A stretch of 64,000 nt of DNA from NCBI GenBank assembly GCA_965216645.1, contig CBDCGJ010000043.1, forward strand, positions 62,001 through 126,000, in the 5' to 3' direction. Both the position numbers and the translations under genes were made by a program. The notes below the pieces were generated by a model. That model did not search any database, was not told the DNA's origin, and saw only the letters and a program-made list of their open reading frames with translations. Below are positions 25,751 to 34,107 of the stretch, in pieces; position 1 is the first letter of the stretch, and every line of letters starts with the position of its first letter. The stretch is from CBDCGJ01 sp965216645 (GTDB taxonomy: Bacteria > Pseudomonadota > Alphaproteobacteria > GCA-2731375).

Positions 25751-26464
25751 TTACGCCCTACGCGGTCGGCCGGCGTTGGGGCGGCGTCCGCCGCGCGCGC
25801 GCGGGCCCGGTCGCAGACCCGATTCGGCGGCGATCCGATCGACCCGGCCGTCATCGCCGAGGATCCAATCGCGGTTGGTATAGTCGCGGAGGGATTGGAC
25901 TTCGTCCGGCGGCAAAGGCGCGGCAAACAAGGCGCGATAAGCCGACCGACGGCTTTCCGGGTTGCCCCCGAGCGCGGCATAGACGGGATGGGCCGTTAAT
26001 CGTGGGGCGTCGGTCGGCCGGCCTTCGGCGTTCGCCCGATAACTCGACCAGCCGTAATGGGCCGGGAGTTGGCAGAGCCCGGCCCGCACGGGATTCATTT
26101 CGACATAGCGGCTGCAAGCCAACAGATAGCGGTCGTCGCCGATCACCAAGGCCCGGTAGCGGCCCTGGAATAAGCCGCCGGAATGACGGTAGCGGGCGTT
26201 GAAGTAGGGCACGTAACGGCGCCCGAAATCCTGCATCAGGCGGCCGAGCGCGCCGTCGCGTTCCGGCGTCAGCAGGAGGTGAAAATGATTGCCCATCAAT
26301 ACATAGGCGTGCAGCGCGGTGTCCTCGCGCCGCAGGGCCTCGTCGAGATAACGCTGGGCGATCTGAAAATCCTGCTCGTCGCGAAAAATGTCCTGGCGAT
26401 TGGCGCCGCGCTGAATAACGTGGCGTGTGAATCCGGCCTGATCAAAGCGTGGCGGACGCGGCAT
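25751..26464 (-). CDS. REP-associated tyrosine transposase (RAYT, Y1_Tnp)
   Basis: The 237-residue protein starts MPRPPRFDQAGFTRHVIQRG and carries the HUH motif GNHFHLL (His60, His62) and the tyrosine region DRYLLACSRYVEMNPVRAGL (Tyr near 113-120), the hallmarks of the TnpA_REP subgroup of IS200/IS605-like enzymes. RAYTs nick at REP palindromes; two such palindromes lie 40-150 bases upstream of the gene and two more beyond the IS110 gene. The C-terminal tail (GGRRPNAGRPRRA) is basic and arginine-rich. The stop lies 84 bases from the IS110 start, so the original downstream end of the unit was probably altered by the IS. Confidence 0.9.
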   Translation of the reverse strand: MPRPPRFDQAGFTRHVIQRGANRQDIFRDEQDFQIAQRYLDEALRREDTALHAYVLMGNHFHLLLTPERDGALGRLMQDFGRRYVPYFNARYRHSGGLFQGRYRALVIGDDRYLLACSRYVEMNPVRAGLCQLPAHYGWSSYRANAEGRPTDAPRLTAHPVYAALGGNPESRRSAYRALFAAPLPPDEVQSLRDYTNRDWILGDDGRVDRIAAESGLRPGPRARGGRRPNAGRPRRA

Positions 26465-26503
26465 ATTCCAGTCTCCATCTTCTCGGTTCCGGCAAGGGAA
26501 AAA

Positions 26504-26524
26504 TCAAAGGGTCAGACCCTTTGA
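26504..26524 (+). repeat. REP-like palindrome, right inner copy
   Basis: The sequence is identical to the 24110 copy (central A), preceded by GGAAAAA and followed by TTTAC. These flanks resemble the reverse complement of the left inner copy's flanks (AAAAAA before, TTAGC after), so the inner copies form an inverted pair across the island. It lies 40 bases upstream of the RAYT start. Confidence 0.88.
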
Positions 26525-26589
26525 TTTACAATTGTAGCGCTATTCTGGAAAAATGGCAATTTTGAAGGCCTGTTTTTGGCAGAATAAAT

Positions 26590-26610
26590 TCAAAGGGTCT
26601 GACCCTTTGA
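26590..26610 (-). repeat. REP-like palindrome, right outer copy
   Basis: The central base is T on the plus strand, so the unit is oriented opposite to 26504 with a 65-base spacer. Read on the minus strand it is preceded by GGCCGAAA and followed by ATTTAT, matching the left outer copy at 24110. It is the last repeat before dusB, about 90 bases from the dusB start. Confidence 0.88.
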
Positions 26611-26702
26611 TTTCGGCCTGAAGGTTGTATTCGGGCTTGTCACCGGCGGGGGATCGGCTATGATGCGCGAAAAATGAGCATAAGATTGCGGCTGCCGAAA
26701 AA

Positions 26703-27686
26703 GTGACCATTCGTATCGGGAATATTGCCCTGGACGCGCCTGTCCTGTTGGCGCCCATGTCCGGCGTGACCGACCTGCCCTTTCGCAGCCTCGTGGAGCG
26801 CTTCGGCGTCGGTATGACGGTGGGCGAGATGATTGCCGGCAAGCCGGATCTGTGGCGGGGCCGCAAGTCGGTGGAGCGCGGCCGTCGCGGCTCCGGCGAC
26901 CGACCGCATGTCGTCCAACTGGCCGGCTGCGCGCCGTCGCTGATGGCGGAAACGGCGAAGCATGTCGCCGATCTGGGCGCCGATATCATCGACATCAACA
27001 TGGGCTGCCCGGCGAAGAAGGTCGTCAACGGCGTCGGCGGATCCGCGTTGATGCGGCAGGAGGACCTGGCCGCCCGGATTATTGAGGCGACGGTGGGTGC
27101 GGTCGACATTCCGGTCACCTTGAAAATGCGGACCGGCTGGGATCATGCCAATCGTAACGCGCACCGTCTCGCGCGTCTGGCCGAGGCGGCGGGAATTCAG
27201 GCGATCACCGTGCATGGCCGGACGCGACAGCAATTCTACGACGGTCAGGCGGATTGGCGCTTTATCCGTCGGGTCAAGCAGGCGGTCGATATTCCGGTCA
27301 TAGCCAATGGCGATCTCACGCGGGTGGAGGATGCCCGCGAGATGCTGGAACAATCCGGCGCGGATGGCGTGATGATCGGCCGTGGCAGCTTCGGCCGGCC
27401 GTGGTTTCCCGCCCAGGTCATCGCCTATCTAAGCGCTGGAAAGTCGCGACCGGACCCGGGAAATATTGAACAAAAGTCAATCGTTCTAGGGCACTACGAA
27501 TCGATACTCGCGTTTTACGGTGCCGCACGCGGCAGTCGGATCGCGCGCAAGCATTTGGGCTGGTATTTGGACGGCTTGGGGATCGCGAAATCTGAACGTC
27601 AGCGGGTTCAGCGCCTTACCGCGCCGGCTGCGGTGCGGGAGGCATTGCACCGGCTTTACGATACCGCCGGTGGGATCGCAGCCTGA
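26703..27686 (+). CDS. dusB: tRNA-dihydrouridine synthase DusB
   Basis: The 327-residue FMN enzyme reduces uridines in tRNA. Motifs: LLAPMSGVTDLPFRSL at the N-terminus, INMGCPAKKVVNG with the catalytic cysteine, TLKMRTGWD, ITVHGRTRQQFYDG and GVMIGRGSFGRPW. The start is GTG at 26703. Historically called nifR3 when placed upstream of ntrB, as it is here: its stop adjoins the ntrB start directly. Its native upstream neighbour ispDF is now separated by the RAYT island, so the operon promoter must lie in the roughly 90 bases after 26610 or within the island. Confidence 0.95.
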   Translation: MTIRIGNIALDAPVLLAPMSGVTDLPFRSLVERFGVGMTVGEMIAGKPDLWRGRKSVERGRRGSGDRPHVVQLAGCAPSLMAETAKHVADLGADIIDINMGCPAKKVVNGVGGSALMRQEDLAARIIEATVGAVDIPVTLKMRTGWDHANRNAHRLARLAEAAGIQAITVHGRTRQQFYDGQADWRFIRRVKQAVDIPVIANGDLTRVEDAREMLEQSGADGVMIGRGSFGRPWFPAQVIAYLSAGKSRPDPGNIEQKSIVLGHYESILAFYGAARGSRIARKHLGWYLDGLGIAKSERQRVQRLTAPAAVREALHRLYDTAGGIAA

Positions 27687-28766
27687 ATGGGTATCCACTA
27701 CGATACGATTTTGAATGCGCTGGTACAGCCGATCTTGGTGGTCGGCGAGGGGCACCATGTCCGTTATGTCAATCAAGCGGCCGAGCAATTCTTCGCCGCC
27801 GGTGCCAGTTATTTGATGCAGCATACATTGGACGACGTGGTCGCTTACGACAGCCCGCTATTGGCGTTGATCGAACAGGTGCGCGAGGATCGGGTGACGA
27901 CCAGCGAATACGAAGTCAATTTGGGGGTTCCGAGGACCGGGCCGCGTCTGGTCAACATCACCGTCTCGCCGGTCAGCGACGCTGCCGGCGATGTCGGCGA
28001 CGTCATCGTCACCCTGCAGGAAAGCACGATCGCCAGTAAAATGGACCGGCAGTTGGTGCATCGTTCCGCCGCCCGATCCGTCTCCGGAATGGCCGCGGTG
28101 CTGGCGCATGAAGTGAAAAATCCGTTGAGCGGTATCCGCGGCGCGGCCCAACTGCTGGAGCAGGACGCCACGCCCGAAGAACAGGAATTGACCCAGTTAA
28201 TCTGCGACGAAACGGACCGCATCGTGGCCATGGTGGAACGAATGGAGCGGTTCTCCGACAAACCCTTGGACCGAAAGCCGGTCAATATCCACGAGGTCTT
28301 GGAGCGGGTGCGCCGTATCGCGACGGCCGGCTTTGCCGCGCAACTGCGGGTGCAGGAGGATTACGATCCGTCGCTGCCGCCGGTGCCCGGCGATTTCGAC
28401 CAGTTGGTCCAGGTTTTTTTGAATTTGGTCAAGAATGCCGCCGAAGCGGCGGGAACCGGGCAGGGCGAGATCGTTCTGAAAACCGCGTTTCGCCATGGCG
28501 TCCGACTGGAGATGCCCGGTAGCAAGGACCGGGTGAGATTGCCGCTGGAAGTGACCGTGCAAGACAATGGTCCAGGTGTGCCCGACGACCTGCAGCCTTA
28601 TCTATTCGATCCGTTCGTGGGCACGAAGACCGGCGGCAGCGGTCTTGGCCTGGCGCTGGTGGCGAAGATCGTCGGCGATCATGGCGGTGTCGTGGAATGC
28701 AATTCCGAACCGCGCAAGACCATTTTCCGGGTGATGTTGCCGATGCATGAGGAAACAAGCCGATGA
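27687..28766 (+). CDS. ntrB: Nitrogen regulation sensor kinase NtrB (GlnL)
   Basis: The 359-residue cytosolic kinase has an N-terminal PAS domain (about 1-120), a dimerisation/phosphoacceptor helix with LAHEVKNPLSGIRGAAQLL and His141, and a C-terminal ATPase domain with N-box FLNLVKNAAEAA, G1 VQDNGPGVPDD and G2 GSGLGLALVAKI. It phosphorylates or dephosphorylates NtrC in response to PII. No membrane segments. It follows dusB immediately and overlaps ntrC by four bases. Confidence 0.97.
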   Translation: MGIHYDTILNALVQPILVVGEGHHVRYVNQAAEQFFAAGASYLMQHTLDDVVAYDSPLLALIEQVREDRVTTSEYEVNLGVPRTGPRLVNITVSPVSDAAGDVGDVIVTLQESTIASKMDRQLVHRSAARSVSGMAAVLAHEVKNPLSGIRGAAQLLEQDATPEEQELTQLICDETDRIVAMVERMERFSDKPLDRKPVNIHEVLERVRRIATAGFAAQLRVQEDYDPSLPPVPGDFDQLVQVFLNLVKNAAEAAGTGQGEIVLKTAFRHGVRLEMPGSKDRVRLPLEVTVQDNGPGVPDDLQPYLFDPFVGTKTGGSGLGLALVAKIVGDHGGVVECNSEPRKTIFRVMLPMHEETSR

Positions 28767-30208
28767 CAGGCGAAACCATCTTGGTCGCCGACGACGACCG
28801 GGCGATCCGCACCGTCCTGAGCCAGGCCCTGGGCCGGGCGGGCTACGACGTCCGCTGTACCGGCAACGCCGCGAGCTTGTGGCGTTGGATCGTCGACGGC
28901 GACGGCGACCTGGTGATCACCGATGTCGTCATGCCGGACGAGAATGGGCTGGACCTGTTGCCTCGGATCAAACGCATTCGCGGCGACCTGCCGATCCTGG
29001 TGATGAGCGCCCAGTCGACCTTGATGACCGCCATTAAAGCGACCGAACGTGGCGCTTACGAATATCTGCCGAAACCGTTCGACCTGAAGGAACTAGTCGC
29101 CGTCGTGGCCCGCGCATTGGATGCGGCGAGCCGGGGGCGCGGGGGCGAATTGACACCGAACGAGGGAGAAGAAGAACTGCCCCTGATCGGCCGCTCCGCC
29201 GCAATGCAGGACATTTACCGCACCTTGGCCCGGTTGATGCAGACCGACCTGACGGTGATGGTCAGCGGCGAGTCGGGCACCGGCAAGGAGCTGGTGGCGC
29301 GCGCGTTGCACGACTATGGCAAGCGCCGCAACGGGCCTTTTGTTGCCGTCAATATGGCGGCCATCCCCCGGGAGCTGATCGAAAGCGAATTGTTCGGTCA
29401 CGAAAAAGGCGCCTTCACCGGCGCGGTATCGCGAAGTGCCGGGCGGTTCGAGCAAGCCGAAGGCGGGACCCTGTTCTTGGACGAGATCGGCGATATGCCG
29501 ATGGAGGCGCAAACCCGATTGCTCAGAGTTCTACAACAGGGGGAGTTCGTTACTGTTGGCGGCCGCGTGCCGGTCCGCACCGATGTCCGGATCGTCGCCG
29601 CCACCAACAAGGATTTGCGGGTCCTGATCAATCAAGGCCTGTTCAGAGAAGACTTGTTCTACCGACTGAATGTGGTGCCGCTGAGATTGCCGCCGCTGCG
29701 GGAACGAAGCGAGGATATCCCGGATCTGGTCCGCCACTTTCTCGCCGGCGCGATGCAGGAAGGCCTGCCGCCGATTTCACTCGACGCCGCTGCCATGGAT
29801 CGGCTGCGTCAGCATCGCTGGCCTGGCAATGTGCGCGAGTTGGAAAACCTGGTCCGCCGCCTGGCCGCGCTCTATGCCGAGGACGAAATCGGCATCAAGG
29901 TGATCGAAGCCGAACTCAGCGCCAGTCTACCGACACCCGGCGGCGCGGTTCCCAGCGATGGCGACAGTTTAAGCGAGTCGATCAGCCGGCATCTAAATCG
30001 TTATTTCGCCGCCCATGGCGACAGCCTGCCGCCGCCCAACATCTACGAACGCGTCTTGAAGGAGGTCGAGCGGCCGTTGCTGGAAATCTGTCTGGCGGCG
30101 ACCCGAGGCAATCAAGTCAAGACGGCGAAGCTGCTGGGACTAAACCGCAACACCCTGCGCAAGAAGATCCGAGAGCTCGATATTCAAGTGATTCGACCAA
30201 ACAAGTGA
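28763..30208 (+). CDS. ntrC: Nitrogen regulation response regulator NtrC (GlnG)
   Basis: The 481-residue sigma-54 activator has a receiver domain with phosphoacceptor Asp54 (VITDVVMP), an AAA+ domain with Walker A GESGTGKE, an intact GAFTGA loop (HEKGAFTGAVS) and LFLDEIGDM, and a C-terminal Fis-type helix-turn-helix (AATRGNQVKTAKLLGLNRNTLRKKI). The intact GAFTGA supports true sigma-54 activation of nitrogen-assimilation genes. It overlaps the ntrB stop by four bases. Confidence 0.97.
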   Translation: MTGETILVADDDRAIRTVLSQALGRAGYDVRCTGNAASLWRWIVDGDGDLVITDVVMPDENGLDLLPRIKRIRGDLPILVMSAQSTLMTAIKATERGAYEYLPKPFDLKELVAVVARALDAASRGRGGELTPNEGEEELPLIGRSAAMQDIYRTLARLMQTDLTVMVSGESGTGKELVARALHDYGKRRNGPFVAVNMAAIPRELIESELFGHEKGAFTGAVSRSAGRFEQAEGGTLFLDEIGDMPMEAQTRLLRVLQQGEFVTVGGRVPVRTDVRIVAATNKDLRVLINQGLFREDLFYRLNVVPLRLPPLRERSEDIPDLVRHFLAGAMQEGLPPISLDAAAMDRLRQHRWPGNVRELENLVRRLAALYAEDEIGIKVIEAELSASLPTPGGAVPSDGDSLSESISRHLNRYFAAHGDSLPPPNIYERVLKEVERPLLEICLAATRGNQVKTAKLLGLNRNTLRKKIRELDIQVIRPNK

Positions 30209-30311
30209 TGCAGATACGCCTCATTTGGTGCATTATTGCAACAAATCGTGTATGAATTGTTGCGAATCGGTTCGTTGAGTTTTTCGAGCCACTGTACCGA
30301 ACGAGGCAGCG
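30209..30311 (+). promoter_or_regulatory. ntrC-ntrY intergenic region with 7-bp inverted repeat
   Basis: GCAACAA (30238-30244) and TTGTTGC (30257-30263) are exact reverse complements with a 12-base spacer, in an otherwise AT-leaning gap. This could be an operator for a separate ntrYX promoter. A nearby GG/GC pair resembles a sigma-54 promoter but has spacing 9 rather than 10. Confidence 0.3.
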
Positions 30312-32606
30312 ATGACCGCCAGTAACGATGCGGGCGTTTTAGAGGAAGTGGTTGGCCGATCATTGGCCGCTGCGGGAAGGCTGTTTCGGCATCCGAACAA
30401 GATCGCGTTTTGGCTGACCAATGCCACAGCGATCTCCGTTCTTTTTACCTATTTGATCTGGAGCGGCGCGACGCCTTGGGAGCCGCGGCCCAACGTGGTT
30501 TTGACCATGTTGCTGGCGGACTTGGCGCTGCTGCTCATTCTCGGTGCGTTGCTCGGCCGCTATCTGGTTGCGCTCTGGGCCGACCATCGTCGCGGCAAGG
30601 CGGGCTCCAAACTGCATGTCCGGTTCGCGGTGCTGTTCAGTATCGTCGCGGTGGCCCCGGCGATATTCGTCGCCGTGTTCTCCGCCATATTCTTCTATCT
30701 CGGCATTCAATCCTGGTTCTCGGAGCGCGTGCGCACGGCATTGAACGAGTCCGTTGCGGTGGCGGAAGCATATGTCGAGGAGCATCGGGGCTCGATTCGG
30801 GCCGATATCCTGGTGATCGCCAACGACCTAAATCGGCAGGCCGATTTCCTCGCCCGCGATCCGGCTTTGTTCAATCAGTATCTGTCGACCGTGGCGGCGC
30901 TGTTGAATCTGAGCGAAGCCACCGTCTACGAGCGGTCGGGCCGCATATTGGCGCGAACGAGTTTGAGTCTGGCGGCGACGTTCGATTCCGTGCCCGCCGC
31001 GGTGATGAACGAAACCGCGAAAGCCGCCACGGGCGAAGTCGTACTGGTGGGGACGGCCGAAGATGACCAAGTCCGCGCCGTCATGCGTTTGGAACGTTTT
31101 GGACCCAGTCCGGGAATTTACCTTTATATCGGACGCAACGTCGACACCAAGGTCCTGGCCCGGGCCCAGGAAACCAGGGATGTGGTGCGGGAATACGAAA
31201 ACCTGGAAGGCGCGCGGTTCGAATTCCAATTGACCAGCAGCCTCATCTTTATCGTCCTTGCCCTCATGCTGTTGGTCTTTGCAATCTGGCTGGGTTTGTC
31301 CGTCGCAACCCGATTGGTGACCCCTATCACCGCGCTTGCCGGTGCGGCCGAACGGGTGCGGCAGGGTGACTTCCAAGCACGCGTGGACGAATCCGAAGGC
31401 GACGACGAGTTGGAGGATCTCAGCGCGTCCTTCAATCGAATGGCGGCGCAACTGGGCGAGCAGCAGGGCGCCTTGATGGAAGCCAACCGGAAACTCGACC
31501 GTCGGCGGATCTTCACCGAGGCTGTCTTGACCGGCGTAACCTCCGCCGTCGTTGGCTTGGACCATGAAGGGCGGATCAATTTGCCGAACCCGTCTGCATC
31601 GGCGTTACTGGAAACCCTGCCGGAGAAACTGATCGGGCGTCCTTTCGCCGATGTCGTGCCGGAAATGGCGCCGCTGTTGAAACAGGCGATGGACGATCCG
31701 TCGGGTTTCGCCGAAGGTCAGGTCACCGTCGACCGAAAGGGTCACCGGCATATCTTCCTGGCCCGGGTTTCGTCTCACAAAGGACGCGAGAATTTGCGCA
31801 ACTTCGTCGTGACCTTCGACGATATCTCGGAACTGATGTCGGCCCAGCGTATGGCCGCTTGGGCCGATGTGGCACGGCGGATCGCACATGAGATCAAGAA
31901 TCCCTTGACCCCGATCCAGCTGTCGGCCGAACGGTTGAAACGGCGATATCTCAAGCAGATTTCCGACGACAGCGACGTTTTCATTAAATGCACGGACACG
32001 ATTATTCGACAGGTCGACGATATCGGTCGAATGGTCGACGAATTCTCCGATTTCGCCCGCATGCCGTCGCCTATTTTCGGTACCGAAGACCTATGCGAAC
32101 TGGTGCGGACGAACGTCTTCCCTCAGCAAATGGCCCATGGCGACATCGACTATGTCACCGATCTTCCGGAGGGGGAGATGATGCTGCGGTGCGACGCCAG
32201 GCAGGTCTCTCAAGTGATGACGAATGTTCTGCAGAACGCCTACGACGCCATCGAGGGACGTCGGTCGCGGGACGGCGGGTCGGCGCCCAAGGGGAAAATC
32301 GAACTGTCATTGACCGATACCGGCCGTCACGCGGTGATCACCGTCCGCGACAACGGCCTCGGTCTGCCGGTTCAGGAACGGGCTCATTTGACGGAGCCTT
32401 ACGTGACCACCCGGGCGAAGGGGACGGGTTTGGGGTTGGCGATCGTCAAAAAAATTGTCGAGGACCATGGCGGGCGGATCAGCCTGCGCGACCGCCCCAC
32501 GGGCGGCGCGGAAGTGAGAATACAATTGCGGAAAAAAGCCGCGGATCAGGATGGGGATCGGAAGGTAGGGGAAGACGATGTTGTATCGAGTAAGCGTATC
32601 GCCTGA
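30312..32606 (+). CDS. ntrY: Sensor histidine kinase NtrY
   Basis: The 764-residue membrane kinase has membrane segments near residues 35-55, 65-90 and 105-130, a periplasmic/extracytoplasmic region, a further membrane segment around 310-335 (LIFIVLALMLLVFAIWLGLSV), then HAMP, PAS and kinase domains. The phosphoacceptor motif is RIAHEIKNPLTPIQLSAERL, and the ATPase boxes are VLQNAYDAI, VRDNGLGLP and GTGLGLAIVKKI. It pairs with NtrX; in alphaproteobacteria the pair affects nitrogen metabolism, envelope and redox responses. Confidence 0.96.
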   Translation: MTASNDAGVLEEVVGRSLAAAGRLFRHPNKIAFWLTNATAISVLFTYLIWSGATPWEPRPNVVLTMLLADLALLLILGALLGRYLVALWADHRRGKAGSKLHVRFAVLFSIVAVAPAIFVAVFSAIFFYLGIQSWFSERVRTALNESVAVAEAYVEEHRGSIRADILVIANDLNRQADFLARDPALFNQYLSTVAALLNLSEATVYERSGRILARTSLSLAATFDSVPAAVMNETAKAATGEVVLVGTAEDDQVRAVMRLERFGPSPGIYLYIGRNVDTKVLARAQETRDVVREYENLEGARFEFQLTSSLIFIVLALMLLVFAIWLGLSVATRLVTPITALAGAAERVRQGDFQARVDESEGDDELEDLSASFNRMAAQLGEQQGALMEANRKLDRRRIFTEAVLTGVTSAVVGLDHEGRINLPNPSASALLETLPEKLIGRPFADVVPEMAPLLKQAMDDPSGFAEGQVTVDRKGHRHIFLARVSSHKGRENLRNFVVTFDDISELMSAQRMAAWADVARRIAHEIKNPLTPIQLSAERLKRRYLKQISDDSDVFIKCTDTIIRQVDDIGRMVDEFSDFARMPSPIFGTEDLCELVRTNVFPQQMAHGDIDYVTDLPEGEMMLRCDARQVSQVMTNVLQNAYDAIEGRRSRDGGSAPKGKIELSLTDTGRHAVITVRDNGLGLPVQERAHLTEPYVTTRAKGTGLGLAIVKKIVEDHGGRISLRDRPTGGAEVRIQLRKKAADQDGDRKVGEDDVVSSKRIA

Positions 32607-32621
32607 CGGAGGACGAGTCTA

Positions 32622-34019
32622 ATGGCACGGGAAATTTTGATTGTCGACGACGAGGCGGATATTCGCGATTTGATCGCGGACATTCTGAATGACGAAGATT
32701 ATGAAACCCGCTTGGCGGCGAACAGCGATCAGGCGCTGTCGGAAATCGCCGCGCGATTGCCCGCATTGGTAATCCTGGATATCTGGCTGCAAGGCAGTCG
32801 GCTCGACGGCATGGCCATTTTGCAAGTCCTGCGCGACAGTCATCCCGACCTGCCGGTCGTTATGATTTCCGGGCATGGCACTATCGAGAACGCTGTGGGA
32901 GCCATCAAACTCGGCGCCTACGATTACATAGAAAAACCTTTCAATACGGATCGCTTGCTGCATGTGGTGCAGCGGGCGTTCGAGGCCTCGCGGCTGCAGA
33001 AGGAGAACCGTGAATTGCGCGCGAAAGCGGGACCCGAAACCGAAGTCATCGGCAGCAGCGGTCTGGCCCAGGGCGTGCGTGCGGCGATCGAGAAAGTAGC
33101 GCCGACCGGTAGCCGTGTCCTGATAACCGGGCCGGCGGGGTCGGGTAAGGAGGTGGTCGCCCGGGCCCTCCACAACAGCTCCATGCGCGGCGACGGTCCC
33201 TTCGTGGTGCTGAACGCGGCGATGATGGCGCCGGAACGGATGGAGGAGGAACTGTTCGGTGTCGAGGGCGACGGACCGGGTGCGTGCCGCCGGATCGGCG
33301 TCTTCGAACAAGCTCATGGCGGGACCTTGCTGCTTGACGAAGTGGCGGATATGCCGCTCGAAACGCAGAGCAAGATCCTTCGCGTGTTGGTCGATCAGAA
33401 GTTCATGAGGGTCGGCGGCAATCAGCCTGTCGAGGTCGACGTGCGCGTGGTGTCGTCGTCCAGCAGGGATCTGGAGGAACTCATCGAATCCGGAGATTTC
33501 CGGGGCGACCTGTTCCATCGGTTGAATGTGGTACCGATCCGCGTCCCGGCTTTGCGCGATCGACCGGAAGATGTAACGCCGATGGTCAAGCACTTCATGA
33601 CCCGATCCGCCAAAGCATTGGGCCGTCAAACCCGGTTGCTCAGCGAAGACGCGATGGCGGCGCTGCAGGCGCATGAATGGCCCGGCAATGTCCGCCAGTT
33701 GCGCAATGTGATTGAACGGTTGCTGATTTTGGCGCCCGGGGAGACCTGCGACATGATCACAGTGGACATGTTGCCGCCCGAGATCTCGGCGCCGACACCG
33801 TCGCCGATGCGCAGCGACGGTGCACAGGAGGTGATGACCTTGCCGTTGCGGGATGCCCGCGAAGTTTTCGAACGGGAATATTTGATGGCCCAGATCGGCC
33901 GGTTCGGCGGCAATATTTCGCGCACGGCGGAATTCATCGGCATGGAGCGTTCGGCGCTGCATCGGAAATTGAAATCCCTGGGCGTTTCCCCCCGCTCCAT
34001 GGCCAATAGCGGCGCTTGA
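32622..34019 (+). CDS. ntrX: Response regulator NtrX
   Basis: The 465-residue regulator has a receiver domain with Asp53 (VILDIWLQG), an AAA+ domain with a Walker A variant GPAGSGKE and LLLDEVADM, and a C-terminal Fis-type helix-turn-helix (NISRTAEFIGMERSALHRKL). The position of the GAFTGA loop reads GVEGDGPGACRR, so the sigma-54 contact motif is absent, unlike in NtrC encoded upstream. This suggests control of sigma-70-type promoters by DNA binding rather than sigma-54 activation. It begins 15 bases after ntrY. Confidence 0.96.
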   Translation: MAREILIVDDEADIRDLIADILNDEDYETRLAANSDQALSEIAARLPALVILDIWLQGSRLDGMAILQVLRDSHPDLPVVMISGHGTIENAVGAIKLGAYDYIEKPFNTDRLLHVVQRAFEASRLQKENRELRAKAGPETEVIGSSGLAQGVRAAIEKVAPTGSRVLITGPAGSGKEVVARALHNSSMRGDGPFVVLNAAMMAPERMEEELFGVEGDGPGACRRIGVFEQAHGGTLLLDEVADMPLETQSKILRVLVDQKFMRVGGNQPVEVDVRVVSSSSRDLEELIESGDFRGDLFHRLNVVPIRVPALRDRPEDVTPMVKHFMTRSAKALGRQTRLLSEDAMAALQAHEWPGNVRQLRNVIERLLILAPGETCDMITVDMLPPEISAPTPSPMRSDGAQEVMTLPLRDAREVFEREYLMAQIGRFGGNISRTAEFIGMERSALHRKLKSLGVSPRSMANSGA

Positions 34020-34107
34020 ACCGCTTTGCCCGAAAGGGTTTGACGGTTCGATTTGCGGGATGACAGGACCGCTCGATGTCGTATGTTAGGCGGCGAGAGG
34101 GGAATGT

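Larger units (their letters stand above)
24104..26616. mobile_element. REP/RAYT island containing an IS110-type element
   Basis: The segment between ispDF and dusB is bounded by outer copies of a palindrome whose extended flanks (CCGAAA before, AT after the palindrome) are identical in inverted orientation at 24104-24132 and 26588-26616, like terminal inverted repeats. Inside each end lies a second, oppositely oriented copy. The interior carries a RAYT gene at the right and an IS110-family transposase gene at the left. I infer a RAYT-mobilised unit that was later hit by the IS. Exact insertion duplications were not found. Confidence 0.7.

Noticed and set aside
24519..25883. Long plus-strand open frame of 454 codons across the IS110 gene
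   Set aside because: Antisense shadow of the transposase; composition is Arg/Pro/His-rich with no domain, and it runs through the IS and RAYT ends.
30222..30242. Sigma-54 promoter-like TTGG...TTGCA upstream of ntrY
   Set aside because: The GG and GC dinucleotides (30227-30228 and 30238-30239) are separated by nine bases instead of the required ten, and the conserved CAC after GG is missing.
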